NCBI GenBank assembly: GCA_028287885.1
Contig: JAQBOT010000113.1
Span: 1-5,266 of the forward strand
DNA length: 5,266 nucleotides
Direction: 5' to 3'
Origin: Pedobacter sp.
GTDB taxonomy: Bacteria; Bacteroidota; Bacteroidia; Sphingobacteriales; Sphingobacteriaceae
How positions within the stretch are numbered: position 1 is the stretch's first letter; every line of letters starts with the position of its first letter. The notes under the pieces are model-generated. The model saw only the letters and a program-made list of their open reading frames with translations. It did not search any database and was not told the origin of the DNA. Of the stretch, positions 1 through 5,200 are shown piece after piece. The position numbers and the translations under genes are program-made.

Positions 1-17
1 ATCTTGTTTTATATTTT

Positions 18-50
18 GAAAGCCCCGGAAATCCGGGGCTTTCTTGTTTA
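18..50 (+). terminator. Intrinsic terminator of the gene upstream of the window
   Basis: GAAAGCCCCGG (18-28) pairs perfectly with CCGGGGCTTTC (33-43) around a four-base AAAT loop, followed by the T-rich TTGTTT. The stem is GC-rich and flanked by A's on one side and T's on the other, so it could also work on the minus strand. It separates the gene to the left of the window from the FIST operon, which implies that the operon has its own promoter. Confidence 0.85.
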
Positions 51-164
51 TTCTGGTTTTCTTCATGTGCATTTGAATACGCGGTATATTTATTGCATGA
101 AATTACTTATAACCGAACATTTTTAAGTTGCAATAAAGATCTTAAATGTGCCGGGATTAAATTT

Positions 165-1337
165 ATGACAGAATCGACTGTAGTTTTTACCCAGTTATCA
201 TCCGGAGAAGAAGCCGGAATCCAGCTGGGAACCAAAATCAATGAAAAGTTTAGCTCTTACCCACCAGATGTAGTAATCATTTTCGCCTCATCAATTTACC
301 AATACGATGCCTTATTAGCCGCATTAAAAAAGACCTCTAATCCAAAACTTATTGTCGGCGGATCTTCAGCAGGCGAATTTACTGGCCAAGACTTTCGTAC
401 GGATTCCGCTTGCGCAGTGGCTATTTATTCTGATGAAATGACATTTAATGCCGGTGTGGCTGAAGGGATTCAGGGTAGTAGACAACATGTAGCCAATGAG
501 CTTCATACATATCTATCTTTGCCAAATTTAGAAGACCACAAGTACCAGTACCATTCTGCAATGATATTTGCTGATGCGCTGTCAGGTTTTACGGATGAGC
601 TAATTGGCATGCTGACAGAATTAACCACCGGGGAATATCAGTTCTTTGGAGGCGGGGCTGGTGATAACGCAAAGTTTCTACGTACCCACGTATTCTTTAA
701 TGGAAAATCATATACAGATGCAGCAGTGGTGCTTGAGATCCGATCCAATAAGCCGGTAGGCATTGGAATTTCGCATGGCTGGCAGCCTATAAGTAAAAAA
801 ATGCGGGTGACTGCTGCTGAAGGCAGAAGATTGATCAGCTTGAATGCCAGGCCTGCTGTTGAGGTCTATAAACAGCATGCTTTGGATACGGGAACAATAT
901 TCGATATTGAACAACCCATTCCTTTTTTCTTAAACAACATCATTGGGATTGAAATCGCTGGGGGTTACAAATTACGTGCACCAATTGGCTTGGAGCCAGA
1001 TGGGACAATCATTTTAGCTTCCGACATTCCGGTTGGAACGAGTGTTTATATTATGGGGAGCACCAGCGAGCTATCGAAAGGTGCTGCAGTGGACGCAACT
1101 TTAAATGCGATTGCACAGCTTGGAGAATATAAACCAAATGTTGCCATATTCTTTGATTGTGTAGCGACGCGGCTAAGAATGGGCAGTGAATTTGAACTTG
1201 AATTGGATGATGTAAGTGATACATTAGATGGAGCAGCATTTGTCGGCTGCAATACCTATGGCCAGGTAGCAAGGGTAAATGGCCAATTTAGTGGATTTCA
1301 AAATTGCAGTGCGGTGGTTTGTATAATACCGAATTAA
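165..1337 (+). CDS. FIST-domain (FIST_N + FIST_C) sensor protein, NosP-like candidate
   Basis: This is a 390-residue soluble protein of the FIST (F-box and intracellular signal transduction) family, with no signal peptide or membrane segment. The N-terminal half (about residues 30-195) carries the family's VVIIFAS strand, the glycine/serine turn VGGSSAGEF (64-72) and FGGGAGD (161-167). Residues 199-233 carry the conserved GIGISHGWQPI...RVTAAEG...NARPAVEVY block. The C-terminal FIST_C half (about 230-388) ends with AIFFDCVATRLRMG (327-340) and a FVGCNTYGQVA...GFQN block. FIST domains are thought to bind small ligands. A subgroup (NosP) binds heme and nitric oxide and controls a co-transcribed histidine kinase; His204 in the SHGW motif is a possible heme ligand, but that is inference. 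The reading frame is open back to a TTG at 93, but the ATG at 165 gives a normal FIST N-terminus and is preferred. The stop codon abuts the kinase start. The fold is certain; the ligand is not. Confidence 0.9.
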   Translation: MTESTVVFTQLSSGEEAGIQLGTKINEKFSSYPPDVVIIFASSIYQYDALLAALKKTSNPKLIVGGSSAGEFTGQDFRTDSACAVAIYSDEMTFNAGVAEGIQGSRQHVANELHTYLSLPNLEDHKYQYHSAMIFADALSGFTDELIGMLTELTTGEYQFFGGGAGDNAKFLRTHVFFNGKSYTDAAVVLEIRSNKPVGIGISHGWQPISKKMRVTAAEGRRLISLNARPAVEVYKQHALDTGTIFDIEQPIPFFLNNIIGIEIAGGYKLRAPIGLEPDGTIILASDIPVGTSVYIMGSTSELSKGAAVDATLNAIAQLGEYKPNVAIFFDCVATRLRMGSEFELELDDVSDTLDGAAFVGCNTYGQVARVNGQFSGFQNCSAVVCIIPN

Positions 1338-2588
1338 ATGTTTTTAGATCTCATTTCAGAAATGGTTAAGGTGGAGACCCGCTATGAAAACGCGAATAAA
1401 ATAGCTGAATACCTGGGCTGTTCCAATTTGATCATCTTTATAAATGACAAAGAAGTTGATGCCGTCTTGCCTGCTCCGGGCTTTCCGGCGACGATACCGA
1501 TGGATGGTCGATGGGAACAGTTGCTTCTTGACATTACCCAGGCTCCGATTGTGAGCAGCACGCTGCCTTTTCCGAATAAGGACTCTGATCTCTCCGCAAC
1601 TGCATTATCTGGCCCTGATGAATCTGTAGCTATCCTCTTAGGGGGAAGTCCTCAGGCAGAACAACTGCGAGAACTTCAGGCAGCCTTACCAATATTAACC
1701 GCCTTGTTTATGCAGGAACAGCAACGAAATGCTGCTGAAACAACCAGATTGATGGCGGAAAATTCAGCCATCACGTCGCATCGGCTTGCAACAACAATCG
1801 ATGCCATGCGCTTAAAGCTTAGAGATGCATTGCTTAGGCAGGATAAGGATAAGCAAGCTATTGAAGAGCTGCTGAACAAAAAAGATGAATTCCTGAATAT
1901 CGCGAGTCATGAATTGAAAACACCCTTAACCAGTATAAAGGCGTTTAACCAAATTATGCAGCGCATACAAGATCCGGAAAGACTTCAAGGCTTTGTCCTG
2001 AAATCCGCGGAACAAATTTCTAAACTTGAAAGACTAATTAGCGACCTGCTAGATGTCACAAAGATCCACCAAGGCCAAATGAGGTATACCTACAGGCATT
2101 TTGACTTCAATGTGCTACTGTCGGAAACCATCGAAAGCGTACAATACCTAACGCCCAGCCATGAGATCATTTTATTGAATGCACCTTCGTTTATACATCG
2201 TGGCGACTACTTCCGGTTAGAGCAAGTGTTAACGAATTTCTTAAGCAATGCAATCAAGTATTCGCCCGGCGGTAAGCAGGTGCTGGTCGATTGTAGGTTG
2301 GAAAATGACCACGTGATTGTTTCTATTCAGGATTTTGGCATTGGCATTCCTACAGAACAAGCGGAGCGCCTAGATGAACGCTATTACCGGGGGGATAAGT
2401 TGGACATGAGATTCGAAGGATTGGGACTTGGGCTTTTTATTACATCTGAAATTCTAAAAAGACATCAAGGAAGTTTTTGGGTTGAAAGCAAGTTGGGCGT
2501 AGGGTCTACATTTTATTTCAAACTACCCCTTGATAAGGAAACAGAGACAAGCAAGGCAGATTTTGAAAGTGAGCATATTGGTTTTTAG
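1338..2588 (+). CDS. Soluble sensor histidine kinase paired with the FIST protein
   Basis: This 416-residue protein is a HisKA/HATPase_c kinase without transmembrane helices or signal peptide, so it should act in the cytoplasm. Residues 1-120 look like a small, possibly GAF-like, input domain. About 123-182 is a charged helical, probably coiled-coil, linker. The H-box NIASHELKTPLTSI (187-200) carries phosphoacceptor His191. The ATPase domain shows the N-box around LTNFLSNAIKYSP (298-310, Asn300 and Asn304), the G1 box DFGIGI (332-337), an F-box-like ERYYRG (347-352) and the G2 box GLGLGL (361-366). All catalytic motifs are intact. The ATG directly follows the TAA of the FIST gene with no spacer, suggesting translational coupling and a fixed ratio of the two proteins. 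The likely model is that the FIST protein senses a ligand and modulates this kinase. There is no receiver domain or response regulator in the window, so the phosphorelay target is unknown. Confidence 0.93.
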   Translation: MFLDLISEMVKVETRYENANKIAEYLGCSNLIIFINDKEVDAVLPAPGFPATIPMDGRWEQLLLDITQAPIVSSTLPFPNKDSDLSATALSGPDESVAILLGGSPQAEQLRELQAALPILTALFMQEQQRNAAETTRLMAENSAITSHRLATTIDAMRLKLRDALLRQDKDKQAIEELLNKKDEFLNIASHELKTPLTSIKAFNQIMQRIQDPERLQGFVLKSAEQISKLERLISDLLDVTKIHQGQMRYTYRHFDFNVLLSETIESVQYLTPSHEIILLNAPSFIHRGDYFRLEQVLTNFLSNAIKYSPGGKQVLVDCRLENDHVIVSIQDFGIGIPTEQAERLDERYYRGDKLDMRFEGLGLGLFITSEILKRHQGSFWVESKLGVGSTFYFKLPLDKETETSKADFESEHIGF

Positions 2589-2647
2589 ATAGTTATATCC
2601 CATTTCCTTAAATGTATGAAAAAACAGATAAATTATTTTCAAATAAA

Positions 2648-2678
2648 TTTGCAGGTCAAAAACTTTTTCCTACTTTTG
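2648..2678 (+). promoter_or_regulatory. Bacteroidota -33/-7 promoter P1, upstream of a short hairpin transcript
   Basis: TTTG (2648-2651) is separated by 19 bases from TACTTTTG (2671-2678). This matches the Bacteroidota housekeeping consensus TTTG-N19-TAnnTTTG in both boxes and in spacing. Transcription would start near 2683-2686, only about a dozen bases before the hairpin at 2697. The promoter lies 60 bases after the kinase stop codon and 237 bases ahead of sucD. Confidence 0.6.
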
Positions 2679-2682
2679 TCCT

Positions 2683-2735
2683 GAGAGCGTTAATTTAACG
2701 GGGGTAGGTTTTCGGACTTATCCCCGTTTCTTTTT
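2683..2735 (+). ncRNA. Candidate short RNA or attenuated leader of about 50 nt
   Basis: The stretch between promoter P1 and the T-run at 2727-2735 would give a transcript of about 50 bases ending in an intrinsic terminator. A second small hairpin, CGTTA (2688-2692) with TAACG (2696-2700), shares bases 2697-2700 with the left arm of the terminator, so the two folds exclude each other, as in attenuators. GTCC (2678-2681) could also pair with GGAC (2714-2717) if transcription began early enough. I recognise no known RNA family. The simpler alternative is that the hairpin is just the terminator of the kinase operon and P1 is fortuitous. Confidence 0.3.
2697..2735 (+). terminator. Intrinsic terminator after the FIST-kinase operon
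   Basis: AACGGGGGTA (2697-2706) pairs with TATCCCCGTT (2719-2728), with one G-T wobble, around a 12-base loop, and is followed by the T-rich TTTCTTTTT (2727-2735). It lies about 110 bases after the kinase stop. It would end operon read-through and also any transcript from the promoter at 2648-2678. Confidence 0.75.
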
Positions 2736-2864
2736 AAAATTCATTCCGTTTTAATCAAAGCGAACTGCTCCATTGGCAACATTCCGGTTTTTTTTTCTGA
2801 GCAGGCTTTATACTGTACACTGGCGATTTAATTTGAAGCTAACAAAATTATTGTAAGCGTAGGA

Positions 2865-2896
2865 TTTGCCAATCCATTTCAATTAGCTTAGATTTG
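2865..2896 (+). promoter_or_regulatory. sucD promoter (-33 TTTG, -7 TAGATTTG)
   Basis: TTTG (2865-2868), a 20-base spacer and a perfect TAnnTTTG box, TAGATTTG (2889-2896), lie just before sucD. Transcription would begin around 2901-2904, leaving a very short A-rich leader before the ATG at 2915. This decides the sucD start: a TTG start at 2894 would lie inside the -7 box and could not be on this transcript. Confidence 0.75.
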
Positions 2897-2914
2897 CAAA
2901 CAAAAAAAAGATAC

Positions 2915-3787
2915 ATGAGTGTTTTAGTAAATAATGATTCAAAAGTTATAGTTCAGGGTTTTACTGGTAATGAAGGTACTTACCATGCTGCTCAGATGAT
3001 AGAATACGGAACTGACGTTGTTGGCGGGGTAACACCTGGTAAAGGCGGACAAACTCACTTGAACAAGCCTGTTTTCAACACAGTTAAAGATGCTGTTGAT
3101 CAGGCAGGAGCAAATGTATCAATCATTTTTGTACCCCCTGCTTTTGCTGCTGACGCAATTATGGAAGCGGCTGAGGCTGGTATTAAAGTTATTGTTTGTA
3201 TTACTGAAGGTATCCCAACGAAGGATATGATTCAGGTTAAAGAATATATTTCTGGAAGAGATTGCCGTTTAATTGGGCCAAACTGCCCTGGTATTATTAC
3301 TGCTGATGAAGCTAAGATTGGCATTATGCCAGGTTTTATCTTCAAAAGAGGTACGGTAGGTGTTGTATCAAAATCAGGTACATTGACTTATGAGGCGGTT
3401 GATCAAGTTGTGAAAGCTGGCTTGGGAATTACGACAGCCATTGGTATTGGTGGTGACCCGATCATCGGAACCACAACCAAGGAAGCTGTAGAATTGTTGA
3501 TGAACGATCCAGAAACGGAAGGTATCATCATGATTGGTGAAATTGGTGGTGGAATGGAAGCTGAAGCAGCCCTTTGGATCAAAGAAAACGGCACAAAGCC
3601 GGTTGTAGGATTTATCGCAGGTCAGACTGCTCCAGCTGGTCGTAGAATGGGTCACGCGGGTGCGATTGTTGGTGGTGCCGACGATACTGCTGCTGCAAAA
3701 ATGAAAATCATGGCTGAATGCGGAATCCGTGTTGTAGAAAGCCCTGCTGAAATTGGCGCTGCAATGGCAGAACTTTTGAAAAAATAA
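2915..3787 (+). CDS. sucD: Succinyl-CoA synthetase (ADP-forming) alpha subunit
   Basis: SucD forms the catalytic alpha subunit of succinyl-CoA ligase, which with the beta subunit SucC converts succinyl-CoA, ADP (or GDP) and phosphate to succinate, CoA and ATP (or GTP) in the TCA cycle, in the cytoplasm. The 290 residues equal the usual family length. The N-terminal Rossmann CoA-binding domain starts with [14 protein letters not shown] (11-24). GPNCPG (121-126) is the conserved turn with its cysteine, [10 protein letters not shown] (151-160) opens the ligase domain, and RRMGHAGAI (243-251) holds the phosphorylated histidine, His247. The ATG at 2915 is chosen because [10 protein letters not shown] is the normal SucD N-terminus and the sequence just upstream is its promoter. 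The gene is monocistronic here: promoter before it, strong terminator after it, and no sucC in the window, so the beta subunit must be encoded elsewhere. Codons ending in T (GGT, GTT, GCT) are frequent, as expected for a well-expressed gene. Confidence 0.98.
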   Translation: MSVLVNNDSKVIVQGFTGNEGTYHAAQMIEYGTDVVGGVTPGKGGQTHLNKPVFNTVKDAVDQAGANVSIIFVPPAFAADAIMEAAEAGIKVIVCITEGIPTKDMIQVKEYISGRDCRLIGPNCPGIITADEAKIGIMPGFIFKRGTVGVVSKSGTLTYEAVDQVVKAGLGITTAIGIGGDPIIGTTTKEAVELLMNDPETEGIIMIGEIGGGMEAEAALWIKENGTKPVVGFIAGQTAPAGRRMGHAGAIVGGADDTAAAKMKIMAECGIRVVESPAEIGAAMAELLKK

Positions 3788-3812
3788 AGAATAATCTTCT
3801 TGTACATATTAG

Positions 3813-3849
3813 ACGAGGTCTGCATTCAGCGGATCTCGTTTTTTTTTTT
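3813..3849 (+). terminator. Intrinsic terminator of sucD
   Basis: ACGAGGTCTGC (3813-3823) pairs with GCGGATCTCGT (3829-3839), 11 pairs including two G-T wobbles, around a five-base loop, followed by a run of 11 T's (3839-3849). It begins 25 bases after the sucD stop codon. Confidence 0.92.
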
Positions 3850-3855
3850 ACGTGA

Positions 3856-3868
3856 CGTAATTATTACG
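3856..3868 (+). repeat. 13-base palindrome upstream of msrB
   Basis: CGTAAT (3856-3861) and ATTACG (3863-3868) are perfect inverted arms around a single T. The palindrome sits between the sucD terminator and the msrB start, 43 bases before the ATG, where a dimeric regulator could bind. The arms are short and AT-rich, so chance is possible. Confidence 0.35.
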
Positions 3869-3880
3869 CGCGCTTAAATC

Positions 3881-3908
3881 TTGCCGACTTGCATTCACCG
3901 TATATTTA
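3881..3908 (+). promoter_or_regulatory. Weak candidate msrB promoter
   Basis: TTG (3881-3883), a 17-base spacer and TATATTTA (3901-3908) resemble the -33/-7 pattern, with one mismatch in the -7 box. Initiation would fall at or just after the annotated ATG at 3912. Either the msrB message is leaderless, the site is not used, or translation begins further in. Confidence 0.25.
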
Positions 3909-3911
3909 GTC

Positions 3912-4394
3912 ATGCGAGTATTATTAAACAAATTCTTTCTTTTTGCAGGCCTGATCTTTTTAAGTAGTTTGACAGCCTGTGCCCAGAAACAGAACAAGGA
4001 AGCATCAACAAAAACAAGCAAAAACATGAATTGGAATAAACTAACCAAGGAAGAAGAGGATGTTATCGTTAGAAAAGGGACAGAATATCCTGGTACCGGT
4101 AAATTACTGAATAACAAAGAAAAGGGAACCTATACATGCAAGCGCTGTAACGCTGCACTATATAGATCTGAGTCGAAATTTGAATCTGAGTGTGGATGGC
4201 CGAGTTTCGATGACGAGATTGCAGGAGCAGTAAAACGCATTCCAGATCCCGACGGTTCGCGGACGGAAATAGAATGTGCGAATTGCGGAGCGCACCTTGG
4301 TCACGTTTTCATTGGCGAAGGCTTCACGGCTAAAAACACGAGAAATTGTGTGAATTCCATTTCGATGAATTTCGTTCCAGACAAGAAAGATTAG
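3912..4394 (+). CDS. msrB: Peptide-methionine (R)-S-oxide reductase, lipoprotein form
   Basis: MsrB reduces the R-epimer of methionine sulfoxide in oxidised proteins, using thioredoxin-like donors. The 160 residues begin with a hydrophobic signal peptide ending in a lipobox, L20-T21-A22-C23, so the mature protein should be a lipid-anchored envelope enzyme rather than cytosolic. The SelR/MsrB domain spans about 40-156. It shows zinc-binding CKRC (Cys76, Cys79) and CANC (Cys122, Cys125), CGWPSF (94-99) with the probable resolving Cys94, HLGHVF with His131, and the catalytic Cys146 in RNCVNS. The residue before the catalytic Cys is Asn, where Tyr, His or Phe is more usual. A shorter cytosolic product from Met39 (ATG at 4026) cannot be excluded, but the lipobox is convincing. 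There is no msrA in the window; the gene stands alone between two terminators. Confidence 0.95.
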   Translation: MRVLLNKFFLFAGLIFLSSLTACAQKQNKEASTKTSKNMNWNKLTKEEEDVIVRKGTEYPGTGKLLNNKEKGTYTCKRCNAALYRSESKFESECGWPSFDDEIAGAVKRIPDPDGSRTEIECANCGAHLGHVFIGEGFTAKNTRNCVNSISMNFVPDKKD

Positions 4395-4414
4395 GGCGTT
4401 AAATTTAGGTTTTG

Positions 4415-4467
4415 AACCGGCAACTCTCCAGCACTGAAGAAGCAGTTTGAGGAGGCTTGCCGGTTTT
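4415..4467 (+). terminator. Intrinsic terminator of msrB
   Basis: AACCGGCAA (4415-4423) pairs perfectly with TTGCCGGTT (4457-4465). Inside, CTCC (4426-4429) can pair with GGAG (4451-4454). A short T-run, TTTT (4464-4467), follows. It starts 20 bases after the msrB stop. The large loop and short T-run make it weaker than the sucD terminator, and its end touches the rlpA promoter region. Confidence 0.7.
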
Positions 4468-4501
4468 GCTGTTTCATAAGTACGTAGTTTTGTTATATTT
4501 G
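4465..4501 (+). promoter_or_regulatory. Promoter region of the rlpA-like gene with two -7 boxes
   Basis: Two exact TAnnTTTG boxes lie almost end to end: TAGTTTTG (4485-4492) and TATATTTG (4494-4501). TTTG at 4465-4468 is 16 bases before the first box; TTTC at 4472-4475 is 18 bases before the second. The second box gives a leader of about 18 bases to the ATG at 4525. The -33 candidates lie within or just beyond the msrB terminator, so the two signals overlap. Confidence 0.6.
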
Positions 4502-4524
4502 CAAGTTCACTAACAAAACGAAAT

Positions 4525-4905
4525 ATGAAATATTGTTTACTTATACTAACTATGCTGTTGTTTTATACAGCACAAGGACACGAAGAAACAGCAAACATTA
4601 ATCCGGATGTTAACACTAAAAAAGGCGTTGCAACGTACTACGCCAGGCGCTTTGAAGGCAGGAGAACAACCAGCGGCAGACGCTACAAGGGCCATAAATT
4701 AACCGCAGCCCACAGGACCCTGCCATTCGGTACGATCGTTTCTGTAAAGAATCTTACTAATGGAAAAATGGTTGACGTTGTTGTAAATGACCGCGGACCG
4801 TATACCAAAAGATATATCATCGACCTTTCTGAATCTGCAGCGAAAGAACTTGGGTTCTGGAGAAAAGGAGAATCGAAAGTAGAAATCAGCTATAAACTTC
4901 CCTAA
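4525..4905 (+). CDS. Secreted RlpA-like double-psi beta-barrel protein
   Basis: A 126-residue protein with a signal peptide (Lys2, hydrophobic to about residue 15, likely cleaved near TAQG, 15-18) and one RlpA-like DPBB domain (about 33-125). Recognisable blocks are GVATYYARRFEGRRTTSG (34-51), LTAAHRTLPFGT (59-70), VVVNDRGPY (85-93) and YIIDLSESAAKELG (97-110). RlpA proteins bind peptidoglycan, and some are septal lytic transglycosylases. His63 and Asp89, at catalytic-type positions, are kept. In the usual A-S-G-E-x-Y/F-D motif, however, this protein reads SGRRYKG (50-56), so the Glu and Asp are replaced by Arg and Lys. There is no SPOR domain and no lipobox. It may therefore be a binding or expansin-like protein rather than an active transglycosylase. 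The start is the only ATG fitting the signal peptide and lies 23 bases after a -7 box. Confidence 0.9.
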   Translation: MKYCLLILTMLLFYTAQGHEETANINPDVNTKKGVATYYARRFEGRRTTSGRRYKGHKLTAAHRTLPFGTIVSVKNLTNGKMVDVVVNDRGPYTKRYIIDLSESAAKELGFWRKGESKVEISYKLP

Positions 4906-5002
4906 GTTTTTGTATTTCTAATAATAAATCATCAGGTAAAAAGCTTCCTTTTTCGTGTTGATAAAATTGCTCACTTGTTAACAACTTATATGGGGGATCC
5001 AT
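4886..5002 (-). CDS. Possible small hypothetical protein, 38 aa, minus strand
   Basis: On the minus strand, an ATG at 5002-5000 opens a 38-codon frame ending with TGA at 4888-4886. It encodes a hydrophilic peptide that looks natural, including YKLLTSEQFYQHEKGSF and a helical tail DDLLLEIQKLREVYS. The frame is open upstream to 5056 with no other usual start codon, and a TAA follows at 5059-5057. It is convergent with the rlpA-like gene and overlaps its last 20 bases. No ribosome site or promoter is convincing, and the product matches nothing I recognise. It could be a real small protein, the tail of a decayed gene, or chance. Confidence 0.25.
   Translation of the reverse strand: MDPPYKLLTSEQFYQHEKGSFLPDDLLLEIQKLREVYS
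4938..4953 (+). terminator. Weak hairpin after the rlpA-like gene
   Basis: AAAAAG (4938-4943) pairs with CTTTTT (4948-4953) around CTTC, 32 bases after the stop codon. The stem is almost all A-T, with its own T's as the U-run, so it is a poor terminator at best. It is the only hairpin I see soon after this gene. Confidence 0.25.
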
Positions 5003-5009
5003 TCGCCCA

Positions 5010-5034
5010 AACTTTATATTTGTTACACAAAGTT
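5010..5034 (+). repeat. Nested inverted repeats over the -7 box, possible operator
   Basis: AACTTT (5010-5015) and AAAGTT (5029-5034) are perfect inverted arms. Inside them TTTGT (5019-5023) and ACAAA (5027-5031) form a second palindrome with a TAC centre. Both overlap the TATATTTG box, a position where a repressor could block initiation. It does not match the NrdR box that I know for ribonucleotide reductase genes. Confidence 0.3.
5015..5022 (+). promoter_or_regulatory. Isolated -7 box upstream of nrdB
   Basis: TATATTTG is an exact TAnnTTTG box 178 bases before the nrdB ATG. There is no TTG/TTTG at the right distance upstream, so promoter assignment rests on one box only. It is overlapped by the inverted repeat at 5019-5031. 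If used, it gives nrdB a long leader of about 170 bases. The rest of 5032-5200 shows no other convincing signal on either strand. Confidence 0.35.
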
Positions 5035-5200
5035 CTTTAATAATCCATACGCCCGCTTACTGATAAGTACCTAAGAAGCAAGTAATTAGAGTTTTGTCGC
5101 TTGAATTTTCACAGCAAACCTCTAAAAATAAGTTCAGGTAATAGGCGCCCTCGGATTGTGATGTAATTAAAGCATTTATCTCCCACAAAAACAATAAAGC

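Noticed and set aside
85..92. TATATTTA as a -7 box for the FIST operon
   Set aside because: The last base mismatches and no TTG lies at the right distance upstream; I could not identify a convincing promoter for the operon.
93..164. N-terminal extension of the FIST gene from a TTG start
   Set aside because: The extra 24 residues do not resemble a FIST N-terminus, and a normal ATG at 165 fits the family.
2612..2698. 28-codon ORF after the kinase gene
   Set aside because: It is short, overlaps the promoter at 2648-2678 and part of the terminator, and has no recognisable features.
2683..2735. TPP riboswitch, because of the CTGAGA at 2681-2686
   Set aside because: The rest of the conserved thi-box core is missing and the region is far too short.
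2765..2804. CTGCTC/GAGCAG inverted repeat with an internal T-run as a terminator
   Set aside because: The T-run is in the loop and not after the stem, and the arms are only six bases.
3374..3655. Long minus-strand open frames within sucD, and similar ones in the FIST and kinase genes
   Set aside because: They are antisense shadows of well-supported genes, with low-complexity or unnatural composition.
3848..4117. Minus-strand 89-codon frame over the start of msrB
   Set aside because: It lies antisense to the msrB signal peptide and domain; its hydrophobic stretch is the mirror of the signal peptide codons.
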